From contig CAZIJC010000003.1 in assembly GCA_964539385.1 (NCBI GenBank), positions 1-64,000 of the forward strand: 64,000 nucleotides of DNA. The letters are read 5' to 3'. The first letter of the stretch is position 1; each line of letters opens with the position of its first letter. The DNA is from JAUVZF01 sp964539385 (lineage in GTDB: Bacteria; Planctomycetota; Phycisphaerae; FEN-1346). Positions 48,828-57,033 of this stretch are shown piece by piece. Under the pieces are notes generated by a model, which made no database searches, was not told the DNA's origin, and was given only the letters and a program-made list of their open reading frames with translations. The position numbers were made by a program, and so were the translations under genes.

Positions 48828-50793
48828 CGGTCTTGCCCTTTCGCTTGGCCTTGGTCCTGGCCGGCTTGGCCGGTTTTACCGGGACCGGCTTTTTCTCGAA
48901 ATCCGACTGCCTCGGCCGGGCCGGCAATTTGATGCCGAGCCGGTCGGCCAGGGCCATCTTGACCAGGCCGTGCATGTTTCCGACCAGGCGTTTGTAGCCT
49001 TTCTCATGGAGTAGGGCGGCCAGGCCGCCAAGGCCCTGTGCTCCGCAGGTCCCCACGGCCACCGCGTCGAGAAAGCCGAGGAACTTTCCAATGGTGCGCC
49101 TGACTGTGCTGTCGGTGGTGGCCACGCCCCACAACTTGGCGCCCTGGGCGGTCTCGCGTGCCAGGTAGAGGGCGGCCAGGGTCATGGGGTCTCGCGGCAG
49201 TTTGGCCAGCACCGCTTTGGTGGCCTGCTCTTTCCACCGCAAATTGGCCATGTAGAACTTGCCGGCCGGCGTCTTTTCCCAGGCGCCCCCCCCGGCCTCG
49301 GTCTTGGCCTTCGCCTTGGCCGCCGGCTGCAACTGTCTCACCACCGGCCCGACCTTGACCCCGGCCGGCACGTGGACGGCCACGCCTTTGGCGGTCGGCT
49401 CGGCCTTGGCCGCCCGCGCCGCCTTGACCGCCGCCTCGACGGCCTGGTCGGCAAACGTGCTCTTGCGTTTGTAGCACTTGGGGTCAAGGCACTTGCCGCG
49501 GGCCAGGGTTTCGGTGTCCATGGTTGCAAAGAGGGCTGCCGCGTTCTCGGAGTTGTGCGGGCATTCGATGCAGGGCGGGCGGCCGGCAAAGGGTGCATCG
49601 AGGCGCCACCGCACGCCGTACAGGCTGCGGAGCATGTTGGCCACAAGGCGCCGGAGCCGGTCGATGGCCATGCCGCCGGTGCCGTCCTCACGCCTGGCCG
49701 CCGTCGTGGCCACGCTGCCTTGCTCGCGGGCGTCAACCAGTTTGGCGACCTCGTGGGCGTGGGCCAGCGGCAGCCGGCCGTCGATGACCAGGTTGGCCGC
49801 CTTGACGCCCAGGCGCATGAGCACGGTGCGGCCGCGCATCCACGCCACGGACTGGCCGAGCAAAGAGGCCACCTCGCGGATGGCTTCGCGCGGTATCTCG
49901 ACCGCGGCCGCGGCGGTGATCCGCCGGCCGAACTTGGCCTGGCCGGTGATGGCCTTGAGCATATTGCAGACGGCCAGCGCTTCCTCGACCGGGTTCAACT
50001 CGCCGCGGTGCAGATTCTCGATGGCCGCCAGTTGCGCTTGCCAGCCTTCCGAGCCGCCGTCAAAGACCACCGCCGGCACGGTCGTGAGGCCGGCCAGAGC
50101 GGCGGCCAGCACCCGGCGCCGGCCGTAGATGACCCGGTAAGGCGTCGGGTCACCCGCTGGCTTGGTGCGCATCAGGCCCACCGGCTCAAGCACGCCGACT
50201 TGGCGGATGCTCTCGGCCAGGGCCGTCAAGCCCTCGGTCTTGCCGGTCGGCTCAAGCCGGTGGTCCTGGGTGGGGCGTTCGATTTCTCCCAGGTCCACCA
50301 GCATGAGACCCTCGCGGTGCAGCGTTTCGACGGCCGCCAGGACCGGGGCCGGCCGGAACTTGGGGACCCCCGCCGGCCGCCTGGCCCGAAACTTGGCCCG
50401 GTACCTGTCGGGGTGCTTGGCCGAGCCGAACACCGTTGCCAATTCATCGAGGCCCCAGGCCAGCGCCTCTTGCTCCGTCTCGGCCGTCTCGGCGCGAATG
50501 ACGCCCGCCGCGCACGTGCTCCCGACGTCCGGGCCGGCGGCCTCGATACCCCAATGCCACCGGCCGGCCGGGGCCTCGGCCAGAAACACCTTGGCCACGA
50601 CCTTGCCCCAGGACTTGGGCAGGGCGACCTTGACCGTCTTGAACTTGTCGAATACGCCGGCCGCGGTGAGGTGGTGTGCTTTCTGGCAGTCCGCGCACAC
50701 CACAAACCCGCTGTCGCGCTCTATCATTGCATGTATATCGCCGCATACCCGGCAGGCCGGACGCGGCGCCGCTGATGGTTTGGGCTTGCTCAT
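48769..50793 (-). CDS. Large ParB-family protein with zinc-ribbon N-terminus
   Basis: 674 aa. An N-terminal CRVCGDIH...CADCQKAH (residues 14-38) forms a likely zinc site. The ParB domain lies about residues 160-330: LVDLGEIERP, LTALAESIRQVGVLEPVGLMRT, YRVIYGRRRVLAAALAGLTTVPAVV, AQLAAIENLHRGELNPVEEALAV, then the HTH IPREAIREVASLLGQSVAWMRGR. A second Cys cluster CIECPHNSEN ... CLDPKCYKRK lies near 415-460, and the C-terminus is Lys/Arg/Ala-rich. It could partition a plasmid-like prophage or regulate genes; no ParA is seen. Confidence 0.75.
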   Translation of the reverse strand: MSKPKPSAAPRPACRVCGDIHAMIERDSGFVVCADCQKAHHLTAAGVFDKFKTVKVALPKSWGKVVAKVFLAEAPAGRWHWGIEAAGPDVGSTCAAGVIRAETAETEQEALAWGLDELATVFGSAKHPDRYRAKFRARRPAGVPKFRPAPVLAAVETLHREGLMLVDLGEIERPTQDHRLEPTGKTEGLTALAESIRQVGVLEPVGLMRTKPAGDPTPYRVIYGRRRVLAAALAGLTTVPAVVFDGGSEGWQAQLAAIENLHRGELNPVEEALAVCNMLKAITGQAKFGRRITAAAAVEIPREAIREVASLLGQSVAWMRGRTVLMRLGVKAANLVIDGRLPLAHAHEVAKLVDAREQGSVATTAARREDGTGGMAIDRLRRLVANMLRSLYGVRWRLDAPFAGRPPCIECPHNSENAAALFATMDTETLARGKCLDPKCYKRKSTFADQAVEAAVKAARAAKAEPTAKGVAVHVPAGVKVGPVVRQLQPAAKAKAKTEAGGGAWEKTPAGKFYMANLRWKEQATKAVLAKLPRDPMTLAALYLARETAQGAKLWGVATTDSTVRRTIGKFLGFLDAVAVGTCGAQGLGGLAALLHEKGYKRLVGNMHGLVKMALADRLGIKLPARPRQSDFEKKPVPVKPAKPARTKAKRKGKTDGKPKRARRGGKVKARKNA

Positions 50794-50837
50794 CGTGGAA
50801 CCCTTTCAGTTGGGGACCGACCTGGTGGCCGGCCCGG

Positions 50838-51104
50838 CTATGCCTTTGGCTTGCTGGCCGGGATGACCGGCATGTCATAGCCGGCGCCGCGCAGCATGGC
50901 CAGTTGCTCTTTGGTGGCATCGACCACCCCCAGGTTGTCCTTGTACGCCTGGGACGGGGTAATCCACCGGCGGGCGTTGGCCTGGTCGAAATCCACCACC
51001 AGCATGGCCCGGCCGCCGCCGGCCGCCGGCACCACCTCGGCCGATTCGATGACCTCACCTGTCTCAAACAGTACCGCCTTGGGGTCCTGCGCCATCAGTT
51101 TCAT
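50838..51104 (-). CDS. Phage protein of unknown function, 88 aa
   Basis: From the ATG at 51104: MKLMAQDPKAVLFETGEVIE, then AMLVVDFDQANARRWITPSQ. Strand-helix pattern; 4-nt overlap with the methylase gene. Not recognised. Confidence 0.5.
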   Translation of the reverse strand: MKLMAQDPKAVLFETGEVIESAEVVPAAGGGRAMLVVDFDQANARRWITPSQAYKDNLGVVDATKEQLAMLRGAGYDMPVIPASKPKA

Positions 51105-52282
51105 GCCTCGCCCTTTCCGGAATCGCCGGCGGCATTGCCGGCGGGTGTATCTTCGGTGGGAAACAAGGGGCCGGCCGTGGCCGACAGGCAATGCGGTGAA
51201 AAGTAGATGCGTTCCCGGTTACGATTGGTCCGGGCGGCCCCGTCGCCCTTGCAGCCGTATCCCCCTTGTGCCGTCCACTTGTACAGCGTCCAATTCGTCG
51301 GCATCGCGTGCTCTCCCTCGTAGCCGCAAAGCGCAATCCGCATCCGGGGGTCGTCGCCGTGCTCGACCGCCCACGCGCGCGCGGCATCGGCGAGGGCCTG
51401 GTCGTCGCATCGGTACAGGCTGGTGCGTCGTGTTGCCTCTTTGCCATAGGGCGGGTCCAAAAACACCCCGGTCAACCCGGTGCACGTGGTCTGCGCCCGG
51501 CCGAGAATCGAATCCCATTGACCGCAATGCACCCGGACCATGCGCAGCCGGTCACAGAGCGTCCCCATCCATGCACACAAGGCAGCCAGGTGGCCCACCG
51601 ATGCCCCCAGGCCCGCGGGCGCGCCGGCTCCGAGTCCGCGCCGGCGGTTGACCCCCCGGCCACCGTCCCCGCAGTGCAGGCGCTGCCGATTGACCCCGCG
51701 GTGTGCCCGGCCGGTCTGCGGTACCTGTCTGCTGACACCGCGGCCGCCCCGCGTTTTCTTTTTCGTGACACCTTTCGGGCCCTTGCCTGTCTTGCGAAGC
51801 GTGGACGTGCCCCCCTCATTCACCACGTGCCACGGCCCCACCCCGGAGCAAAAGCCGGAACCAATCCAACAACTCATACCCCAGGCCCAGGCACCGGCTA
51901 TCTCCGCATCGTAATAGGTACGGTCTGCCTCGATGCGCGCCTGCAATCCGCCAGAGACCTCGACCAACCACAAATGAATGGCGGTGAGGTCGGCGGTGCT
52001 TGGCGGCCGGTCGGCCGCCGCGGCCACTCCGTCCGGATCCGCCCGGACGGCCCGCCAGAAATTGACCACCAGGCCATCGAGGTCGTTCACGGTCTCGATG
52101 CCCGGTGCACCGGGCCGGGCGAGCAACACCGCGCCGGATCCAAAGAACGGTTCGACGTAATTGGGCACGTCGCCGAAGCGCCGCCAGACCTCGGCCGCCG
52201 CCCTGCGCTTGCTCCCGAAATACGGGAAGGGCGCTTGCAGGGCAGGGGGCGCCGCGGGCCGCTTGTGTGAACGCTTGGCCAT
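51101..52282 (-). CDS. D12-class adenine-specific DNA methyltransferase
   Basis: 393 aa. Dam/D12 motifs: PFPYFGSKRRAAAEVWRRFG and YVEPFFGSGAVLLARP (motif I, about residues 18-58), LDPPYGKEA (motif IV DPPY, about 274-282) and CGYEGEH near the end. A long middle insertion (about 150-235) is Arg/Gly-rich and may be a target-recognition domain. It would make N6-methyladenine, protecting phage DNA or regulating genes. No cognate nuclease is adjacent, so an orphan phage enzyme is likely. Confidence 0.88.
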   Translation of the reverse strand: MAKRSHKRPAAPPALQAPFPYFGSKRRAAAEVWRRFGDVPNYVEPFFGSGAVLLARPGAPGIETVNDLDGLVVNFWRAVRADPDGVAAAADRPPSTADLTAIHLWLVEVSGGLQARIEADRTYYDAEIAGAWAWGMSCWIGSGFCSGVGPWHVVNEGGTSTLRKTGKGPKGVTKKKTRGGRGVSRQVPQTGRAHRGVNRQRLHCGDGGRGVNRRRGLGAGAPAGLGASVGHLAALCAWMGTLCDRLRMVRVHCGQWDSILGRAQTTCTGLTGVFLDPPYGKEATRRTSLYRCDDQALADAARAWAVEHGDDPRMRIALCGYEGEHAMPTNWTLYKWTAQGGYGCKGDGAARTNRNRERIYFSPHCLSATAGPLFPTEDTPAGNAAGDSGKGEA

Positions 52283-52288
52283 TGGTCC

Positions 52289-52876
52289 TCATTCCCCTTG
52301 GGTGTCGCCGGCGCCGCCATCCTCTTGGCCGTCTGGTGCCGGGTCCGCTGCCAGCGGGGCCAGGGCAAACCATCCCACGTGCGTCGGCTCGGCCAGGTTG
52401 CGGTCGGCCAGGACCCCCAGGCTTTCCCTGGCCGCATTCATGGTGATGCCCAGGGCCGCCGCCACGTCGCCCGGCCCAAGGCCGCCCAGGTGTTTGCTGC
52501 GTTTGGCGTCCAACAGCATCCACGTAAGTTTGTCGATATTTGGAAGGTCTCTGCTGTGGAGCACCGCCGCCTGGACGGCGGCCCATTTGAGATTGGCGTC
52601 GTGCAGTTTCTGGCTCAAACCCACCAGGCGGCCGAATCGCTGGCGCGCGTTGTGGACCTGGTTAGCCAGGCGAATCAGCGCCGTGGCATCCCACCACCTG
52701 GTGGTCCGGGTAACTTTCACCGCGTCGGCCATGGCGTCGTATTCGGCCGGGAGTCCGGATGCCGTTACAATGGTCTGGTGCTCGACCCCGCAACCGATTA
52801 CCATCGTCTGGTCATCCACCGGGAAGGTTTCCGCCGGCCTGTCGATGACGTCCGCGTTCTGCGTGTCGTGCGTCAT
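52289..52876 (-). CDS. Phage protein with C-terminal HTH, 195 aa
   Basis: The C-terminal part LGGLGPGDVAAALGITMNAARESLGVLADRNLAE (about residues 139-172) reads as a winged HTH. The middle is helical (ATALIRLANQVHNARQRFGRL). It overlaps the next upstream gene by 4 nt and may work with the replication-like protein. Function unknown. Confidence 0.6.
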   Translation of the reverse strand: MTHDTQNADVIDRPAETFPVDDQTMVIGCGVEHQTIVTASGLPAEYDAMADAVKVTRTTRWWDATALIRLANQVHNARQRFGRLVGLSQKLHDANLKWAAVQAAVLHSRDLPNIDKLTWMLLDAKRSKHLGGLGPGDVAAALGITMNAARESLGVLADRNLAEPTHVGWFALAPLAADPAPDGQEDGGAGDTQGE

Positions 52877-53778
52877 TTTTGTCCACCGCCTTTCGTACTG
52901 AATGACCAGGCATCGAGTTGGTGGGCCTCACGCAACTCAAGAAACCCCCGGTCACCCAGGTCGATGACCAGGCAGTCGTTTTTGTAAACCATCGTGCCGA
53001 GGAGGCCGTCGGCCTTGCGCCGGGCAGAGACCAAGCCATGGGCCTTGAGGTCGGCGAGTCTGCGGTACAGGGCCTCTTGCTGCTGAAGATGCCAGGTGGC
53101 GGCAAACCGGAGCACGTCGGCCGTAAGGTTTTGGTGGCCCACGTCGTGCAGCGGTTTGGCGTCGATGTAGGCTGCCAGGACGTGCTCGGCGTAGGTACCG
53201 CGTGATAGGTCGCCGATGATCCGGGCCACCACGTTTTCACGGCCTTGGCGTGGGCGTTGCCTTTCGTGGAAAAGAAGCGCGAGCGACTGCCACCGCTGCA
53301 TGGTGGGAGTTGTCGGGCGGGCAGGGGCACTCTTCCCTGTTGATATTCCGTGTTCTGATTCCGGTGTGTTTTCCACACCGTTTGGGGGTATGGTTTTCAT
53401 ACCGTTTGCCCCATGATTTTCATACCGTTTCGGCGGATTAAAGGGTCCGCTTTCCACACCCTTTGCACCGGCCGGCTCGACGGTGGTTTCCTGGGGATAA
53501 GCCACCCAATAGTGGTGCGTGCGCCGCCGGCCGCCGCGCGACCACTCGACCACCAACAGGCCAAGGCCGACCAGGCGGTCGATGGCCTGCCGCGCCGCCT
53601 GTTTGCCGATGCCCAGGTCGGCCGCCATCGACTCGACGCCGGGCCATGCCGCCTCACCCTCGGCGCCCTGGCGATAGGCCACCAAGGCCCACACCAACTT
53701 GGCCGAGGCCGGCAGGTCACGGCGCCGGGCGAGCCACAAGGGCACCGCGAGCCAGTTGGTCGGGTCGTCTCGGCTCAT
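52873..53778 (-). CDS. HTH replication-initiator-like protein
   Basis: 301 aa. The N-terminal PLWLARRRDLPASAKLVWALVAYR and MAADLGIGKQAARQAIDRLVGLGLLVVEWSRGGRRRTHHY (about residues 50-90) form a winged-helix domain as in phage replication proteins (helix_turn_helix_36-like). A Pro-rich linker and a helical C-terminal half follow. Its place in the early operon supports an origin-binding role, but no origin repeats were seen inside it. Confidence 0.65.
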   Translation of the reverse strand: MSRDDPTNWLAVPLWLARRRDLPASAKLVWALVAYRQGAEGEAAWPGVESMAADLGIGKQAARQAIDRLVGLGLLVVEWSRGGRRRTHHYWVAYPQETTVEPAGAKGVESGPFNPPKRYENHGANGMKTIPPNGVENTPESEHGISTGKSAPARPTTPTMQRWQSLALLFHERQRPRQGRENVVARIIGDLSRGTYAEHVLAAYIDAKPLHDVGHQNLTADVLRFAATWHLQQQEALYRRLADLKAHGLVSARRKADGLLGTMVYKNDCLVIDLGDRGFLELREAHQLDAWSFSTKGGGQK

Positions 53779-54167
53779 TGAGAAAACCTGGGCTGTTCAC
53801 GCTTGCGCCCGGTCCGGCAGTAATCACAAATCAGGCCCCCAAGGATTTTCTTTTGCTCGGCCGGGTCTCGCAGGGCCTTTACGCTGACCACGCGGGGAGG
53901 TTGAACCGGCCTGGTGCGCGGGAATAGTGGCGCCCAACAGGTGCCAACGGTGCCATCCTGCAATGTCCGCATGGCCTGGCAGCAGTGGGTGACCGGGAGT
54001 AACAGGCCCTTGCCGTCCACCCGCACCCAATACTGCTCGTCGGTGGTGAGCATCCACCACACGCCCCGCCATTTCTTCAACCATTGTGACCTGTGATAGC
54101 GGGTCACCTGGGGCAGCGGCCACGCCTCTTGCTGCGCGTCCTGCCCACACGCCGCAGATTCCGCCAA
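53775..54167 (-). CDS. Phage protein of unknown function, 130 aa
   Basis: The start is taken as the TTG at 54167 because AAAGGTGGTGG lies just upstream, the site used by several other genes of this phage. A GTG at 54107 would avoid the 64-nt overlap with the next gene but lacks a ribosome site. The product has WLKKWRGVWWMLTTDEQYWV and a C-terminal ICDYCRTGRKREQP (CxxC). Confidence 0.5.
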   Translation of the reverse strand: MAESAACGQDAQQEAWPLPQVTRYHRSQWLKKWRGVWWMLTTDEQYWVRVDGKGLLLPVTHCCQAMRTLQDGTVGTCWAPLFPRTRPVQPPRVVSVKALRDPAEQKKILGGLICDYCRTGRKREQPRFSQ

Positions 54168-54340
54168 GGAACCACCACCTTTGCGCCGCCGTCGAGTTGC
54201 ACCGTGCAGTTGCGGGGACCCGGCCCACGGCCGCGCACCAGGACCGTCCCCGTCTCGCCGTGATGAGGAAAGGCATCAGGGAGCCGCGCCACCTTGGCCA
54301 TGCTGTATCGCAAGACCACCTTGGTACCAGGCTTGAACAT
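54104..54340 (-). CDS. Small KOW-like phage protein, 78 aa
   Basis: From the ATG at 54340: MFKPGTKVVLRYSMAKVARL, HHGETGTVLVRGRG, NCTVQLDGGAKVVVPWRNLR. The beta-barrel pattern with G-x-V-V and KVxVPxxNL resembles KOW/SH3-like units. Nucleic-acid or protein binding is possible. Confidence 0.55.
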   Translation of the reverse strand: MFKPGTKVVLRYSMAKVARLPDAFPHHGETGTVLVRGRGPGPRNCTVQLDGGAKVVVPWRNLRRVGRTRSKRRGRCPR

Positions 54341-54348
54341 GAGGGGCC

Positions 54349-54609
54349 TCAATTCCGCCGCGGGTCCGGGGCATCGGGCAGCCGGCGCACTTCCTGCCCG
54401 GCCGCAAGGCGGTCGGCCGCCTTGCGCATGGCGGAGATCGTATCGTCCCGGTGGCAGGTCGAGATATATTGGGTGGCTGCCGGGTCATTGAACACCAGCA
54501 AGACAAAGAGCGCGGTCTCATCGAGCACGGCCAGTTGGGCCTTGACGGCCTCGGCGCAGCACGTCATCAAAGCGGCCAGTTGTGGTTCGGTCATATCCTG
54601 TATTCGCAT
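54349..54609 (-). CDS. Phage protein of unknown function, 86 aa
   Basis: Helical; MRIQDMTEPQLAALMTCCAE and LDETALFVLLVFNDPAATQY. The ATG at 54609 follows AAAGGTCCCCCC. Not recognised. Confidence 0.5.
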   Translation of the reverse strand: MRIQDMTEPQLAALMTCCAEAVKAQLAVLDETALFVLLVFNDPAATQYISTCHRDDTISAMRKAADRLAAGQEVRRLPDAPDPRRN

Positions 54610-54625
54610 GGGGGGACCTTTCCGG

Positions 54626-55048
54626 TTAGAGGCCCTGCACAATCCGGCCCTCGATGGTCGGCGTGAGGGGGACCTTGACGGAGAAGATGCCGAGCCGCCC
54701 CTTGACGCGGTGTTGCTCCGACGCGGGCAAGAGCGTGGCATCGGCACACAACCATGCTTGCGCCCTGGGATAGACGGTGCAGCACGCGGCGGTCTCATCG
54801 TGCTCCGTCATGGGCCGGCAGCCGGTGACCTTGACCATGCCGACCAGGCGGCCGCGTGGGCCGCGGCCGAAACCGGCGTGCGGCCGCAAGCCCATGGCCG
54901 CCTCATCGACCTTGAGACTGGCCGCGATGAGCAACCATCCGCGGTGCCTCGTGGGCCAGGTCCGGGTTTCAATCGTCTTGATCCCGGACACCAGCATGTT
55001 GGCCCACGGTTGTTTCATGGACAGGCAGGGCAGGGTGATTAGTTCCAT
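54626..55048 (-). CDS. ASCH-domain protein
   Basis: From the ATG at 55048 the product is 140 aa. CLSMKQPWANMLVSGIKTIETRTW (about residues 8-31) and RGWLLIAASLK, GRLVGMVKVTGC are the ASCH (PUA-like) pattern. ASCH proteins bind RNA or act on modified nucleosides; the phage role is unknown. The 108 bp upstream hold no gene. Confidence 0.8.
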   Translation of the reverse strand: MELITLPCLSMKQPWANMLVSGIKTIETRTWPTRHRGWLLIAASLKVDEAAMGLRPHAGFGRGPRGRLVGMVKVTGCRPMTEHDETAACCTVYPRAQAWLCADATLLPASEQHRVKGRLGIFSVKVPLTPTIEGRIVQGL

Positions 55049-55156
55049 AGCGGGACCCTTCCAGTTGGGCGGGGGCGGGACGGCCGGACAACCGCCCGCG
55101 CTGGGGGCAAGGAGCATCAACCCCGGAGCGCGTTTGACCGCCCCCATATTCAGTTG

Positions 55157-55405
55157 TCAACACAAGCCAGGGTCCTGGGCGGCCGGCCTGGCGTCGGCCG
55201 GCTTGCCGTCGGCCAAGGCCAGGTAGCGGTCGGTCTTGAGCAACACCTGCCTTGGGCCGGGTTGCACCTCGGCCTCGCTGATACTCGCGCTGCCGCGCGC
55301 GACCGCCGGCCCTGGGACCGCGATGACCTTGGGGCCGGTTCGGACTTTGACCTCGTAGTTGCCCGGCGCTTCACGCATGGCCTGCATCAATTCGTCAACC
55401 GTCAT
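55157..55405 (-). CDS. Phage protein of unknown function, 82 aa
   Basis: MTVDELMQAMREAPGNYEVK, then VKVRTGPKVIAVPGPAV and VLLKTDRYLALADG. The N-terminal helix-strand is common in small phage proteins. Overlaps the next gene by 4 nt. Confidence 0.5.
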   Translation of the reverse strand: MTVDELMQAMREAPGNYEVKVRTGPKVIAVPGPAVARGSASISEAEVQPGPRQVLLKTDRYLALADGKPADARPAAQDPGLC

Positions 55406-55935
55406 GGCGGCCCTTTCCCCGGCACGATACCCTCAAAAAGTGTGGGGGTTTCGGCCGGCATTGGTTTTGCCCTGCGCCGCGGCTTTGTGCGCGCCTCAAG
55501 CAACGCATCGACCTGTCTGTCGGTGAGGCCGGTGATGACACGGTCCGTAAGGGCCTCGATGCGATTCTCCGTCCTGGGACCGGGGGGCAGGCCCACCGCG
55601 ATGACCGCGGCGCCGAGGGCATTGTCGGCCAAGGCCGTGCCGATGGCTTTGGCCAGGGGCAGGCCGCACAGATCCACGTGCTGCCATTGCCCCCGGCCCT
55701 CGTGGTGCAGGAATACCTGGCGGATGCCGAGCCGGCGGGCCGTCGCGCGCAGGCGGTCGGCGTCGGTGTCCAACAGGTGTGCCCATGGTCCAGGCCAGGC
55801 CCGCCGGAAACAATCGGGGGCAGTTGAGGGGATATGATTGGCGCGCCACACGTGCAACGCCTGCCGCCCGCGGCGTGCCGCCTCGAGCGCCGCCGTCATG
55901 GCCGTGCAGTCAAAGCGCTGGTCATACAGGTCCAT
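55402..55935 (-). CDS. DUF4031-like phage protein, 177 aa
   Basis: The ATG at 55935 is used; the frame runs further upstream but through terminator-like hairpins. HLLDTDADRLRATARRLGIRQVF and WQHVDLCGLPLAKAIG resemble DUF4031 (…LxADxxxELxxFAxxLGL…HxDL). The C-terminal part is helical (DRVITGLTDRQVDALLEA). DUF4031 function is unknown. Confidence 0.6.
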   Translation of the reverse strand: MDLYDQRFDCTAMTAALEAARRGRQALHVWRANHIPSTAPDCFRRAWPGPWAHLLDTDADRLRATARRLGIRQVFLHHEGRGQWQHVDLCGLPLAKAIGTALADNALGAAVIAVGLPPGPRTENRIEALTDRVITGLTDRQVDALLEARTKPRRRAKPMPAETPTLFEGIVPGKGPP

Positions 55936-56041
55936 GCCGGACCTCGGCCAAACTGGTGCGGGCGCCGGATGGAGGGCACCAACCCGACGCCCGCTATTCC
56001 GACTCCGGTGCAGGGACCGCCCCCGCAACCGGGATGCCGGC

Positions 56042-56078
56042 AAAAAAGGACGGGCGGGGCGGCGACGGCTCCCCGCCC
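56042..56078 (-). terminator. Rho-independent terminator
   Basis: Leftward: GGGCGGGG (56071-56078 on the other strand) pairs with CCCCGCCC (56052-56059), followed by GTCC and six T. Second of two tandem terminators after the 56469 gene. Confidence 0.7.
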
Positions 56079-56139
56079 GCTCGTACCGATGACGAGTACC
56101 GCCAGGACCGCCCTGGCCGCCGTACCCGTTGCGGTGGGC

Positions 56140-56188
56140 AAAAAAGAGACGGAAGACCCGCGACTGGTTTCGCAGGGCCTTCCGTCTC
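56140..56188 (-). terminator. Rho-independent terminator
   Basis: A perfect 10-bp stem, GAGACGGAAG (56146-56155) and CTTCCGTCTC (56179-56188), with six T following in the leftward direction (56140-56145). It stands directly after the 56469 gene. Confidence 0.85.
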
Positions 56189-56196
56189 AACATCTG

Positions 56197-56469
56197 TTAG
56201 GCTGCCGGTTTGAGCGGATGTCGGAAAGGCCGGCTGGCCGGCGGCCGGCTCGGCGCGAGCCGCACCGGCGCCGGTTGCCTGCTGCAAAGTTCTCGGTGAT
56301 AGTCGCCAACCGTGTCGCGGGCCTGATCCAGGGCCGTCTCGCGGGCCATACACCGTGGACAGACCAGGGCTACCAGCGCAGTTCCGTATGGCGCCGAGGT
56401 ACGCCAAGTGCCGGGCAGGACGTGTTCGTGCCAGTGGCCGCAGACGTGTTTGAGATTTTTTGCCACCAT
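56197..56469 (-). CDS. Small Cys/His-rich phage protein, 90 aa
   Basis: GGAGGAG stands before the ATG at 56469. MVAKNLKHVCGHWHEHVLPG and later LVCPRCMARE give CxHxxH ... CxxC, a plausible zinc site. The C-terminal half is basic and Pro-rich. It has its own promoter (56655-56682) and is followed by two terminators, so it is a one-gene unit next to attR. Confidence 0.6.
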   Translation of the reverse strand: MVAKNLKHVCGHWHEHVLPGTWRTSAPYGTALVALVCPRCMARETALDQARDTVGDYHRELCSRQPAPVRLAPSRPPASRPFRHPLKPAA

Positions 56470-56654
56470 CGTTGCTCCTCCTATGATGCGGCGAAGGCGC
56501 TTGGAGGGGCTGTGGGTCGTGGCATGGCGTGGTAGGCGCGCACGGCCTACCGGCAAGCACGAGAAACCGCAAACTTGAAACGGCCTGACATGACAGCCAG
56601 CGCGTGGGGCGTGAATGTAAAAGAAATGAGTTTGCTGCGCGGCGTACTACTTTA

Positions 56655-56682
56655 AGTCTACGGATATTCGCGCGACAGTCAA
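56655..56682 (-). promoter_or_regulatory. Promoter of the attR-proximal gene
   Basis: Leftward TTGACT (56677-56682), 16 bp, TAGACT (56655-56660), about 185 nt before the ATG at 56469. Confidence 0.5.
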
Positions 56683-56732
56683 GCCGAACGGTCGATTTGG
56701 TTGCGAGGCCCAGGGCCGGCGTGGCCCCGCAA

Positions 56733-56749
56733 ACGTCCGATAATGAGTG
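56733..56749. repeat. attR: right copy of the 17-bp repeat, within a dif-like site
   Basis: ACGTCCGATAATGAGTG, identical to attL. With the following TTATGTTGCGC (56750-56760) it makes a 28-bp site: arm ACGTCCGATAA, centre TGAGTG, arm TTATGTTGCGC. E. coli dif is GGTGCGCATAA / TGTATA / TTATGTTAAAT; the right arms share TTATGTT and both left arms end in ATAA. The site layout and length equal dif. Confidence 0.75.
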
Positions 56750-56760
56750 TTATGTTGCGC

Positions 56761-57033
56761 GGAGGCTACGTGCAGGGCCAGCGGGAGGCGATTGCTCGCG
56801 CATGTCCGCACGTCATCGAGCATGCCCATCCTGCGCTATGGCCTGGGTGCGCAAACTGGCGGCGCTCGGAGACCATTGCAGCCTGGCTACTTGAGCACCA
56901 TCGTCGCGGGGTTCTGGGAAGGTTGCTTGCGCTACTGCCGGCCGAGAGAGATGAAGGATACCGGCGTACGGTAAATGGCAGGCGACCAACCGTAGGCGCG
57001 CTGCGGGCCTGGTGACGGGCGCGGTGCGTGTGC
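56761..57033. other. Stretch right of attR without a supported gene
   Basis: An open frame runs from the ATG in the repeat (56743) to 57015 but has no ribosome site; it is not called. No terminator or promoter stands out. Confidence 0.4.

Larger units (their letters stand above)
12629..56749. mobile_element. Siphovirus-type prophage, about 44.1 kb
   Basis: The element is bounded by a perfect 17-bp direct repeat (12629-12645 and 56733-56749). It contains a full packaging-head-neck-tail series on the plus strand (19.5-44.5 kb) flanked by two leftward operons of mostly small genes. No sheath, baseplate or transposase was recognised, and no integrase. The size equals a typical lambdoid-like siphovirus genome. 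Most structural genes appear intact; the one clear lesion is a frameshift at about 15975. Lysis genes are only tentatively identified, so viability cannot be judged. Confidence 0.88.

Noticed and set aside
56743..57015. 90-codon plus-strand frame starting inside attR
   Set aside because: Reads somewhat protein-like but has no ribosome site and its start is in the recombination centre; insufficient support.
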